A stretch of DNA of 64,000 nucleotides. Origin: Deltaproteobacteria bacterium (GTDB lineage: Bacteria > Myxococcota_A > Polyangia > Polyangiales > Polyangiaceae). The stretch spans positions 1 through 64,000 of the forward strand of contig QJWJ01000376.1 in the NCBI GenBank assembly GCA_003235365.1, written 5' to 3'. The number at the start of each line of letters is the position of its first letter. Position 1 is the stretch's first letter. The notes beneath the pieces are model-generated. The model made no database searches. It worked only from the letters and a program-made list of their open reading frames with translations, and was not told the origin of the DNA. Below, one piece after another: positions 7,956-15,503 of this stretch. The translations under genes were made by a program, and so were the position numbers.

Positions 7956-9314
7956 ATGAATTCTCGTTTTCCCATTGCCGCATTGGTCATCGTCGTCGCG
8001 GGGACGACGGCATGCGCAACCCAAGGTCTCGACAGTGCGTCGCATGACGAAGAGCTCGGCATGCATGCCGACGAGCTCAGGTTCTCTGCGTGGTCGGTCT
8101 CGAAGTGGCACGGTCGGCGGGGAGGCAAACAATCCAAGCGCAAGGCCAGGAAGCCGCTCAACGTCCAGCTCGGGCCACGCCCGTACTTCCTGGTCGACGC
8201 GATGGATGCGAGTCCGCTCAAGGATAGACTCTCGTCGTGTAGCGAAGGCCCCTTTCAGACGACCGACTTCAGCATCGGGCACCGCGGGGCCGGGTTGCAG
8301 ATCCCCGAGCATACCAAAGAATCATATGAAGCTGCGGCACGCATGGGCGCTGGTATTCTCGAATGCGACGTGACGTTTACCAAAGACAAGCAGTTGGTGT
8401 GTCGACACTCGCAATGCGATCTGCACACCACGACCAACATCTTGGCGACGCCGTTGGCAGAGAAATGCACGCAGCAGTTCGTGCCCGCCGATCCGTCGAT
8501 GGGCACCCCCGCCTCTGCCAAATGCTGCACCAGTGACATCACCCTCGACGAGTTCAAATCGCTGTGCGGCAAGATGGATGCCTCGGATCCGAGTGCGACG
8601 ACTGTCGATGCGTATCTCGGTGGAACGCCCGACTGGCGCACCGACCTGTACGCCACTTGCGGAACGGTGATGAGCCACGCCGAGTCCATCGAGTTGTTCA
8701 CGGACCTGGGTGTCAAGATGACTCCTGAGCTCAAGGAGCCGAGCGTGGCGATGCCCTTCGACGGTGACTACACGCAAGAAGACTACGCCCAGCAGATGAT
8801 CGACGAGTACAAAGCCGCCAAGGTCAATCCGCGGCACGTCTGGGCCCAGTCTTTCGAACTGCCCGACATCATGTACTGGATCGAGAACGAGCCGGCATTC
8901 GGCAAACAGGCGGTGTTCTTGGATGACCGCTACGAAACGCTGCCGGGGTTCAACTACCGCGATCCCAGCACTTGGTCACCGACCATGGACGAGCTACACG
9001 ATGCGGGTGTGCAGATCATCGCCCCGCCGATGTGGATGTTGGTCGATCTGGATGCAAGCGACTCGATCGTTGCATCGACCTATGCGGGTTCCGCTAAGGC
9101 CGCAGGGTTGGATCTCATCACCTGGACGCTCGAACGCTCGGGGCCGCTGGCGACCGGCGGTGGTTGGTACTTTCAGAGCACCACGGCGGCGATCGACAAC
9201 GACGGCGACTACTTCGAAACCCTCGACGTCCTGGCAAAGCAGGTGGGCATCTTGGGGATCTTCTCGGACTGGCCTGCGACGGTGACCTACTACGCCAATT
9301 GCATGGGTTTGTAG
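7956..9314 (+). CDS. glycerophosphodiester phosphodiesterase, exported
   Basis: A 452-residue GDPD-family hydrolase that cleaves glycerophosphodiesters to glycerol 3-phosphate and an alcohol. The ATG at 7956 follows AAGGAG by seven bases and starts a signal peptide. A cysteine after GTTA gives a weak lipobox, so it may be a lipoprotein. The catalytic start is GHRGAGLQIPEHT, followed by ILECDVTFTKDKQLVCRHS, which holds the E.D metal pair and the second histidine. An internal Cys-rich insert lies between residues about 150 and 230. The late MTPELKEP holds the third conserved acidic position, and the C-terminal strands GVQIIAPPMWMLV and LDLITWTLER match the TIM barrel. A periplasmic or surface role in lipid or teichoic-like polymer turnover is inferred. 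Confidence 0.9.
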   Translation: MNSRFPIAALVIVVAGTTACATQGLDSASHDEELGMHADELRFSAWSVSKWHGRRGGKQSKRKARKPLNVQLGPRPYFLVDAMDASPLKDRLSSCSEGPFQTTDFSIGHRGAGLQIPEHTKESYEAAARMGAGILECDVTFTKDKQLVCRHSQCDLHTTTNILATPLAEKCTQQFVPADPSMGTPASAKCCTSDITLDEFKSLCGKMDASDPSATTVDAYLGGTPDWRTDLYATCGTVMSHAESIELFTDLGVKMTPELKEPSVAMPFDGDYTQEDYAQQMIDEYKAAKVNPRHVWAQSFELPDIMYWIENEPAFGKQAVFLDDRYETLPGFNYRDPSTWSPTMDELHDAGVQIIAPPMWMLVDLDASDSIVASTYAGSAKAAGLDLITWTLERSGPLATGGGWYFQSTTAAIDNDGDYFETLDVLAKQVGILGIFSDWPATVTYYANCMGL

Positions 9315-9617
9315 CGCCGGCCGGATCGAGCCCGGAAAACGTCACGACCAGCTCCTCTCCGAGCCGAGATCCATCGGGTCTCGGCTCGGGCTTCGAGTGC
9401 CCGGCTCTCCTGTGTCTTGCGCGTCCGCGGGGCCAGCGGTTCCTCGGCTCGGGCCAGCTTCGCACGATCCAGCGCTCGCGGCCCTGGCCGAGCGATTCGC
9501 CGCTGGTCGTAGACGTCGCGACTGGGATCGGGCATATCCCGGGGTCATGCCGCGCTACCCTGAGCCGCTTTCGAGTCGTGTTGCCGTCTTGCGGCGCGCT
9601 GCGAGGAGCGCGCATCG
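9315..9617. other. intergenic region
   Basis: 303 bp holding the terminator at 9359-9389. Nothing else is recognised; short frames here are shadows. Confidence 0.4.
9359..9389 (+). terminator. GC-rich stem-loop after the GDPD gene
   Basis: Perfect 11-bp arms (9359-9369 and 9379-9389) with a 9-nt loop, 45 nt after the stop codon. There is no T-run, as is common in high-GC genomes. Confidence 0.7.
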
Positions 9618-10571
9618 ATGAGCGACGCGGGGGCTCTTGCGCCGGCTCCTGACGCCGTGGTCGCGAGACTGCCGTTTCGAGTCGTTCACTACGGCAAGAA
9701 CGATCCTGAAACTCACGTGGGCGGCGTCGAGACGTTTGCCCGCAACTTGCGCCTGATCTTCGACGAAGTCTCGTTCATGTGGCCCAAACGGCGTGACTTC
9801 GAATGGGTGCGGCGCGAACGGGTACCCGTGATCTGCGACAACCACTGGGTGCTGGACTTGCCGAAGGGGCTCCCTGCGATCGCGTTTCAACACGGCGTCG
9901 CGGACGTCAAACGCCACGCGACTGGGCGCTGGGCGGATTGGCGAGTCGCGATGCGACAAGGCAAAGCCGCCAAGCGGGCCAATACGTTGTGGGTTGCTTG
10001 TGCCGAGTGGATCTCCAGCGGCTTTGCGTCTCGATACGGCAATCGGGCGAATCACGTCATCTATCACCAGGTGGATCTGCAGCGTTTCGATGGTCGTCGA
10101 GATGCCGTCGACCCGAAGCTCGTGCTTCACGACGCCCGCACCGAAGGCAAAGGCTCGACGCAAGTGAAGTACCTGGCGGAGCACTTGACCGAATGGCGCT
10201 TCGAACCGCTCGCGTGCAAACCGCACGAGGTGCCGGCCCGAATGAGCAAGGCAGCTGCCTTCGTTCACCTCAGCAGGTACGAGGGCAACTCGATAGTCTG
10301 CAACGAAGCCATGGCGCAAGACTTGCCGTGCTTGTTCACTCGCGTCGGCTTGATGCAGGATGCGAATGGGCCGACCGAAGTCGCTGTCGTGGATCCCGCG
10401 GTTGCGTTTGGCGACCCTGCAGGGCTACTGGCCGAAGCGCAACGCTTCCTGAGCTCGCTTGCGACGCGAGAGTACCATCCACGGCGATGGGTTCAACAGA
10501 ACGCGAGCCGTGAGCGAAACGTCGAGGCGTGGCGTGCGGTAATGAACGACTTCGAGGGGATGTGGCCTTGA
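9618..10571 (+). CDS. glycosyltransferase (GT4/GT1-like)
   Basis: A 317-residue cytoplasmic glycosyltransferase of GT-B type. The N-terminal GGVETFARNL matches the acceptor-side loop of GT4 enzymes. The C-terminal half has SRYEGNSIVCNEAMAQDLPCL, holding the E-x7-E pair that contacts the sugar nucleotide. It is shorter than typical GT4 proteins (350-400), mainly in the linker between the domains. The ATG at 9618 follows AGGAG. No polysaccharide genes surround it, so its acceptor and sugar are unknown. It is convergent with the TetR gene downstream. Confidence 0.8.
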   Translation: MSDAGALAPAPDAVVARLPFRVVHYGKNDPETHVGGVETFARNLRLIFDEVSFMWPKRRDFEWVRRERVPVICDNHWVLDLPKGLPAIAFQHGVADVKRHATGRWADWRVAMRQGKAAKRANTLWVACAEWISSGFASRYGNRANHVIYHQVDLQRFDGRRDAVDPKLVLHDARTEGKGSTQVKYLAEHLTEWRFEPLACKPHEVPARMSKAAAFVHLSRYEGNSIVCNEAMAQDLPCLFTRVGLMQDANGPTEVAVVDPAVAFGDPAGLLAEAQRFLSSLATREYHPRRWVQQNASRERNVEAWRAVMNDFEGMWP

Positions 10572-10640
10572 GCTGTCGTTGCGCGCGACCATGACGGCGC
10601 GTTTCGACGTTGATTCCTCTCTCCTGCCGCAGATGGGACG

Positions 10641-10657
10641 CCCTCGGTGAGCGAGGG
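10641..10657. terminator. small stem-loop between convergent genes
   Basis: CCCTCG, five bases, CGAGGG, extendable by two weaker pairs. It lies between the stop codons of the glycosyltransferase and the TetR gene and could serve both. Confidence 0.5.
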
Positions 10658-10674
10658 TGCGCTGACCCGGCTCC

Positions 10675-11301
10675 TCAGGGCAAGCCGATGAAGTCCGCCA
10701 ACATCTTCGCGACGGCTCGGGCCCACTCGTCGAGGACGTCCGCGGGCAGACCTTGCTGAGCCAGGTTGCGACCGACTCCGTCGATGACGGTTACGACCAG
10801 TCGGCTGGCAAACTCGACGTCACCGCTGCGCGCTTTGCGCGGCAGCGATTCGCGAACGAAACGAGTGAAGCGCGTCGCGACTTGCTGCGCGAGTTCCTGA
10901 TGCCGCGCGTCTTGGCCGACGAAGTGATCGATGTCCAACGCAGCGGGTCCCATTCGGGCAACGTCTTCAGTTTCGCCGTGGAAGTAGAACCGTGCGATCA
11001 ATCGCAACCGTTCCCGCGCTTCGAGTCCTCGGTCGTCGAGGATGCGTTGGACCTCGATCCACGCGATTTCCGTGGTTCGCGAGTGGATGGCATACAAGAT
11101 CGCTTCCTTGTTGGGAAAGTACTGGTACAGCGAGCCCACGCTGATGCCGGCCGCCTCAGCGATGCGCGGCGTCGTCAGCCGCGCGATGCCGTCACGACGC
11201 AGAACGCGAATGCACGCGTCGAGGATGTCCTGTTGCATCTGTTGTGAGCGCGCCTGTTTCGGCCTTTTTCTCGGCGCTAGTGTCGGTTTGTTCTTGGACA
11301 T
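10675..11301 (-). CDS. TetR-family transcriptional regulator
   Basis: A 208-residue repressor-type protein. The start at 11301 gives a Lys/Arg-rich N-terminal arm (KNKPTLAPRKRPKQARSQQ) and then the TetR helix-turn-helix, ILDACIRVLRRDGIARLTTPRIAEAAGISVGSLYQYFPNKEAILYAI. The frame extends upstream to 11607 but crosses the divergent promoter. The C-terminal ligand domain (residues 75-208) is helical and specific to no known group. It is divergent from the ferredoxin/MBL pair, with a perfect palindrome in the 97-bp gap, so it probably controls that pair and itself. Confidence 0.92.
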   Translation of the reverse strand: MSKNKPTLAPRKRPKQARSQQMQQDILDACIRVLRRDGIARLTTPRIAEAAGISVGSLYQYFPNKEAILYAIHSRTTEIAWIEVQRILDDRGLEARERLRLIARFYFHGETEDVARMGPAALDIDHFVGQDARHQELAQQVATRFTRFVRESLPRKARSGDVEFASRLVVTVIDGVGRNLAQQGLPADVLDEWARAVAKMLADFIGLP

Positions 11302-11330
11302 GGCAGCGCTCCGAACGCGAATGGAAAAAG

Positions 11331-11344
11331 CGAAGGATCCTTCG
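11331..11344. promoter_or_regulatory. 14-bp perfect palindrome, candidate TetR operator
   Basis: CGAAGGATCCTTCG, centred in the 97-bp gap between the divergent TetR gene and the ferredoxin gene, 29 bp from the TetR start. Length, symmetry and position fit an autoregulatory TetR operator. Confidence 0.6.
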
Positions 11345-11398
11345 TATTGTAAGTGAGTCCAGCTGACGTTCAACCCACGCCAACCAAGGAGCGGCGAA

Positions 11399-11719
11399 GT
11401 GCCGAAGAACAAGCAAGCCCTGGCGGCCAAGTGTACCCCCCCGACGACGACCGTCGCGCCCCGTGTCGATCGAACCCGTTGCGAAGGAAAAGCGGTGTGC
11501 GTGGCGATCTGTCCGTACGACGTCTTCGAAGTCCGCCGGATGTCTGATGACGAGTTTGGTGCCTTGCCGTTTCTCGCTCGCCTCAAGAGTCGCGCACATG
11601 GGCGCAAGACCGCATACGTCGCTCAGGATGCGTGTCGAGGTTGCGGCTTGTGCGTCTCTGCCTGTCCCGAACGTGCGATTACCTTGGAGAGCTCGAACGC
11701 TCTGGAACGTAAAGAGTGA
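11399..11719 (+). CDS. two-cluster ferredoxin
   Basis: A 106-residue cytoplasmic electron carrier. GTG start at 11399, preceded by AAGGAG. The first cluster motif is CEGKAVCVAICP: the second cysteine of the usual CxxCxxxCP motif is absent (C-x5-C-x3-CP), as in 7Fe ferredoxins, so a 3Fe-4S or altered cluster is likely. The second motif, CRGCGLCVSACP, is complete and should hold 4Fe-4S. An insert of about 40 residues separates the motifs. Its stop overlaps the GTG of the MBL-fold gene, so the two are translationally coupled. Confidence 0.88.
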   Translation: MPKNKQALAAKCTPPTTTVAPRVDRTRCEGKAVCVAICPYDVFEVRRMSDDEFGALPFLARLKSRAHGRKTAYVAQDACRGCGLCVSACPERAITLESSNALERKE

Positions 11720-12462
11720 CTAGCGCCTTGGAAGTTACACGCGTGGTCAACGCTTGTGTGCTGTTGAAGCTCGGCGACGATGCCTTCTTGACGGATCCGT
11801 ACTTCCGACGGCATTGGTTCATGCCGATGCGCGAACCCATCGGCGTGGAGGCATCGACACTGCCGAAGCTGTCGGCGATACTCGGTGGGCACGGTGTTTT
11901 CGATCATTGGCGCCCGAGCTCGCTGCAGCGATACGCCTACAAGGACGAAACCTCCGTGTTCGTCGCAACGCGCTCGATGGCGAACCAAGCGCACGCGGCA
12001 GGTTTCGAACACGTCGAGGTGCTCGATTGGGAATGTCGGCGACGCATCACTCCGACGACGGAGCTGCAGGTCGCGCCGCGCGAGACGGCGTTGGGTATGA
12101 AGGTGAACAGCTACGTTCTGAACGCCGCTGGCTTGCGCGTGTTCGTGGGGACCGAAGCCCGACAGCTCGAGTCGTTGCGCCGGTACCGTTCGCGGAACGG
12201 ACCAGTCCACGTCGCGCTGCTACCCATCGACGGCAGTTCACTGCTGGGCAGCCGTCTCGTGATGGATCCGGAGCGTGCCATCGCTGCGGCGCAGATCCTC
12301 GGCGCGCGTGTGTTGATACCCATTCACTACGCCAACAGGTCCATACCGCCGCTGATGCGCACACCCGGAACCGTCGAGGAGTTGCTCCGCTTGGCTCGTG
12401 GCGTGACAGACCTCGATGTCGTCGTTCTGGCACCGGGCGAGGTGTGGCAGCTCGACCCGTGA
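11716..12462 (+). CDS. MBL-fold protein with altered metal site (UlaG-like)
   Basis: A 248-residue metallo-beta-lactamase-fold protein of the UlaG/L-ascorbate-6-phosphate-lactonase-like type: an early FLTDPYF strand, a central metal loop and a late IPIHY histidine. The signature HxHxDH reads HGVFDH, so the second histidine is Val. The residue that is usually Asp in the GDT-like strand is Glu (FVGTEA). Metal binding is therefore weakened or mononuclear, which is an inference. The start is a GTG overlapping the ferredoxin stop. Being coupled to a ferredoxin suggests redox chemistry or a partner role rather than plain hydrolysis. Confidence 0.75.
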   Translation: MTSALEVTRVVNACVLLKLGDDAFLTDPYFRRHWFMPMREPIGVEASTLPKLSAILGGHGVFDHWRPSSLQRYAYKDETSVFVATRSMANQAHAAGFEHVEVLDWECRRRITPTTELQVAPRETALGMKVNSYVLNAAGLRVFVGTEARQLESLRRYRSRNGPVHVALLPIDGSSLLGSRLVMDPERAIAAAQILGARVLIPIHYANRSIPPLMRTPGTVEELLRLARGVTDLDVVVLAPGEVWQLDP

Positions 12463-12875
12463 TGGTGCCTGAGCAGCGATCGTGATCTTGGGTTTTGTGG
12501 TCGATTCGATTCAAGGCCTTCGGCGTCGCATCCCACGCTTTGCCGGGCGGCACGGTCGATGCTTGGTCGTCGCACCCCGACCGTGGTCGTGTGGGCGTCG
12601 TGCGGCGTGAAGCCGCCGTCGAGCACCGAAACAGCACAGTTTCGACCAACGGAGCCGTCGATCCCGCGTCGTGGGTCCGGTTCGGGTGTAGCTGGCAATT
12701 CCAGAAGGTAATTCGCGCGTCCCAAGGACCAGTCGCGGTAGGATAGCCTTCGTGACTGCTCCTTTCGGGCACACCTGCCACCGACTGGAGGGGGGGACAA
12801 ACTGGTCCCTCCCCCGCATGAGGCCCCACAGTACACTGGGACGACTACTCGATCGCACGTGCGCGCGATGACCCA
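12463..12875. promoter_or_regulatory. intergenic region upstream of regulator module A
   Basis: 413 bp without a credible gene. It contains the inverted repeat at 12787-12815. The regulator has no clear ribosome-binding site, so leaderless translation is possible. Confidence 0.4.
12787..12815. promoter_or_regulatory. GGGGACAAA-type inverted repeat, copy a
   Basis: A G-rich left arm ending GGGGAC, then aaactg, then GTCCCTCCCCC. The arms pair at about ten of eleven positions. It lies about 60 bp before the ATG of the regulator at 12876. Similar elements are at 16888, 17421 and 26790. Confidence 0.6.
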
Positions 12876-13868
12876 ATGACCGTCGAGCTTCTGATCCACG
12901 CCATCGTTCGGCAGACGACCATCCTGATCGCACAACTGGCCACGACACGAGGCGTTCGAGCTCCCTTGGCTCAGATCGCAAACCAGGTGTTCATCGACTT
13001 GGTTCGTGAGCTCGAACGACAGGGGGTCAGTCGTAAAGTCAGCGCGGACATGTTCGGGCTTGGCCTGCGCACCTACCGTCGCAAGATCCAACGCTTGAGT
13101 GAGAGCTCGACCGAACGGGGCCGGTCGCTGTGGGAAGTCGTGCTCGAGTACATCAAGGAGCGCGGTTTGGTGAACCGCTTGGAGGTGCTGGCGCGCTTCT
13201 CGAGCGACGACGAGGCGCAGGTGCGCGCCGTCTTGTTCGACCTGTGCGAGAGCCAGCTCGTGTTTTCGTCGGGAACTGGAACGCGCACGTCGTACCGAGC
13301 CGCTTCCGCCGAAGAGTTGGCCGAGTTGCAGCGCACGCGCGGCACCGAAGGCGAAGAGGAGCTGCTCGTCGCGTTGCTCTACCGCGAGGAGCCGCTCACC
13401 CTCAAGGAGATTACCGGCCTGGCGCAGTCCGACCCGGCGCAGATCGAAGAGTGCGTGGAGCGCTTGCTCGCATCGGGGCGGATCGAGTGCGTCGACCAAG
13501 GTGATGAACCGCGCTATCGAGCTCGCGCGCTCGTCATTCCGCTCGGCTCGACCGTGGGCTGGGAAGCAGCGGTGTTCGATCATTTCAAGGCGCTGGTGAC
13601 GACCGTCCTGTGCCGGCTACGCGAAAGCCGCACCGCGTCGCTCGAAGATCTGGTCGGGGGTAGCACGTATACCATCGACGTTTGGCAAGGGCATCCGCTG
13701 CAAGCCGAAGTTACCGGCAGTCTGAGCCGGATCCGTGAGATGCTGAGCGAGTTGCGCTCGCGGGTCGTCGATTTCAACGAAACCCACGAACTTCCCGAAC
13801 ATCACACCCGCGCGGTGATCTATGTTGGCCAGTGCCTGATTCAGGAAGGTCATGAAGAAGCCGACTAG
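12876..13868 (+). CDS. winged-helix-like regulator of module A
   Basis: A 330-residue protein with no name I can assign; it is a clear paralogue of the 334-residue protein at 48640. The N-terminal 130 residues are the best conserved: a shared opening (LLI..IVRQTT.LIAQLAT, then RAPLA..ANQVF) and a helix-turn-helix-like SADMFGLGLRTYRRKIQRL segment, then ESSTERGRSLW. Residues about 95-150 and 155-215 look like two winged-helix units (QVRAVLFDLCESQLVFSSG and LKEITGLAQSDPAQIEECVE). A C-terminal domain shares GWEAAVFDH and a VGGSTY..DVW.GHP motif with the paralogue. A DNA-binding regulatory role is inferred. Its end overlaps the start of the lipoprotein gene by 17 bp. Confidence 0.7.
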   Translation: MTVELLIHAIVRQTTILIAQLATTRGVRAPLAQIANQVFIDLVRELERQGVSRKVSADMFGLGLRTYRRKIQRLSESSTERGRSLWEVVLEYIKERGLVNRLEVLARFSSDDEAQVRAVLFDLCESQLVFSSGTGTRTSYRAASAEELAELQRTRGTEGEEELLVALLYREEPLTLKEITGLAQSDPAQIEECVERLLASGRIECVDQGDEPRYRARALVIPLGSTVGWEAAVFDHFKALVTTVLCRLRESRTASLEDLVGGSTYTIDVWQGHPLQAEVTGSLSRIREMLSELRSRVVDFNETHELPEHHTRAVIYVGQCLIQEGHEEAD

Positions 13869-14943
13869 CACCAATGCGGCAAGATGGATTCGGGGCTCGA
13901 TATGGGTTGCGAGCGCTCTTGGCGCGCTTGCTTGTCAGGCGGCGGGGGGGACGTCCACTGGCGGTGAAACTCACTTCCTGACCCTGTGCGTCGACGAAGA
14001 CGGCGCGAACGCGTGCGGCGGGCAATTCGATTGCGTCTGCAACGTTTGCACGCTTTCCTGTGATGCCGAAAACGCCTGCGGCGGTCTGGCCGGAGCGGTT
14101 TGTGTGGAGGCGTCAGGGCAGGGCGACCGGTGCGGAGGCGCAGCCGTCGGATACTGTGAGGTTCAATGCACCGCCGACGCGGACTGTTCTCGAGTATCGG
14201 TGGCGCATCGCTGCGAAGAAGGGGTCTGCCGCGCGTACGAGGGCGACGTCGTCGTGCCCTCCACGTCGAACGACCAGCCTGATGCCGACGTGGGCGATGC
14301 TGCGGATTCGGGAGTCGGCTGCGCCGCGAGCGGAGTTGCCCCCGAAGAACTCCTGTTCATTGGTGACAGCTTCTTCGCGCTGACCGAAGAGATCCCGCTC
14401 TTCCTCGAGGATCTCGCTCGAAGTGCCGGTGTGCTGTCGACGGACCAGCACTACCGTGATGGTTCGAGTCTTCTGGGCAACACGCTGGCGGCGGCGGGCA
14501 ACGGCATTGCCGATCAGTATGCCAGCGCCGCAGCGGAAGCCGCCGTGAAGGTCGTGATCATGAACGGAGGCGGTGCTGATACGCTTCTGGACGATTGTGA
14601 CGGCGAGCTGACAACTTGCCCTCTGCTCACCAATGCGGCAATGGCGGCTGAAGCGTTGCTCGCTCAGATGGCGGAGGATGGCGTCACCGACGTGGTGTAC
14701 GCGTTCTATCCTGACCCGTTGCGCGCGGACGTGTTGCCGAAGATCGACGCGCTCAGACCGATGGTCCAGGCGGTGTGCGAGGCCAGCCCCGTGCCGTGCC
14801 ACTGGCTCGATCTGCGCGAGATCTTCGACGGGCACTACGACGAGTACATCCTCGAGGACATGTTGAACCCCACGACCGAGGGCTCGCGAGCCACGGCCGA
14901 TGGAATTTGGGCGCTGATGCAGGAGCGGTGCATCGCGCAATAG
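13852..14943 (+). CDS. cysteine-rich lipoprotein with SGNH-like domain (module A)
   Basis: A 363-residue lipoprotein. The ATG at 13852 follows GGAAGG; the signal ends LGALAC. The first 100 mature residues are a Cys-rich domain shared with the lipoprotein at 49641: GGET..L..CVD, then C.C..C...C, GLAGA.CV, CG, and C...C..DADC. Residues about 165-363 resemble an SGNH/GDSL hydrolase, with LLFIGDSFF as block I and a C-terminal LNPTTEGSRATADGIWALM helix. The block III Asn (GxND) reads GGGADT, and the block V D-x-x-H reads D-x-x-N, so the catalytic histidine seems lost. It may bind rather than cleave. It overlaps the regulator gene and is certainly in its operon. Confidence 0.8.
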   Translation: MKKPTSTNAARWIRGSIWVASALGALACQAAGGTSTGGETHFLTLCVDEDGANACGGQFDCVCNVCTLSCDAENACGGLAGAVCVEASGQGDRCGGAAVGYCEVQCTADADCSRVSVAHRCEEGVCRAYEGDVVVPSTSNDQPDADVGDAADSGVGCAASGVAPEELLFIGDSFFALTEEIPLFLEDLARSAGVLSTDQHYRDGSSLLGNTLAAAGNGIADQYASAAAEAAVKVVIMNGGGADTLLDDCDGELTTCPLLTNAAMAAEALLAQMAEDGVTDVVYAFYPDPLRADVLPKIDALRPMVQAVCEASPVPCHWLDLREIFDGHYDEYILEDMLNPTTEGSRATADGIWALMQERCIAQ

Positions 14944-15030
14944 GCGTGCCCCAAGACGTCAGCCTATCCAAGCAAACTCACTGCGCCAGACGGACTTGCC
15001 CTCATGGGTTGGTTTCGCAAGCGCAGGGGA

Positions 15031-15062
15031 TTTCCGCGGCCCCCTACCCGAGGCCGCGGAAA
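15031..15062 (+). terminator. stem-loop after the module A lipoprotein
   Basis: Perfect 11-bp arms TTTCCGCGGCC and GGCCGCGGAAA with a 10-nt loop, about 90 nt after the stop of the gene ending at 14943. Confidence 0.7.
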
Positions 15063-15379
15063 CCCTGCCAAGTTGGAATGACACCAGGGGTTTGCGAAGG
15101 GCTAAGACGCGACCCCCCGGGTCAAGAGTTCAGTTTGGAGCTTGCGTTCACTCGCAGCGACGGTCGGGATGGTCGAGAGTCGCATGACGCTGCTTCATGC
15201 GCTTGCGTGTGTTGATGCCCGCCTTTCCCAGAATCGATCCAAAAAACGTGTCCACTCGTGTGCGGGTGATAGTGCTTCTGACGGACTTCTTCATCGCGCG
15301 GCCAGTGTCCTGAGTTCATGACTCGGAGCAGAATTTCCGTTCTCTGGCTGCCGACTCCGGCGCACCCTGTTTTCTTCGG

Positions 15380-15400
15380 TGGCGAGTTTCAGACTCGCCA
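15380..15400 (-). terminator. stem-loop downstream of the esterase at 15504
   Basis: TGGCGAGT, five bases, ACTCGCCA: an 8-bp perfect stem about 100 nt past the stop of the minus-strand esterase. Confidence 0.55.
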
Positions 15401-15503
15401 CACCGGTGCGGCGCGGGGACGAGCTTGTCTTGGCTTGGTTCTTAATGTCGTTGGCTTGCCGATCCTTCATCGTCGGTTGCATGTCGGTGTGTCCAAGGGG
15501 ACG

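Larger units (their letters stand above)
14944..15503. other. convergent intergenic region
   Basis: 560 bp between convergent genes. It holds two strong stem-loops (15031-15062 and 15380-15400). No gene is convincing in the remainder. Confidence 0.5.
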
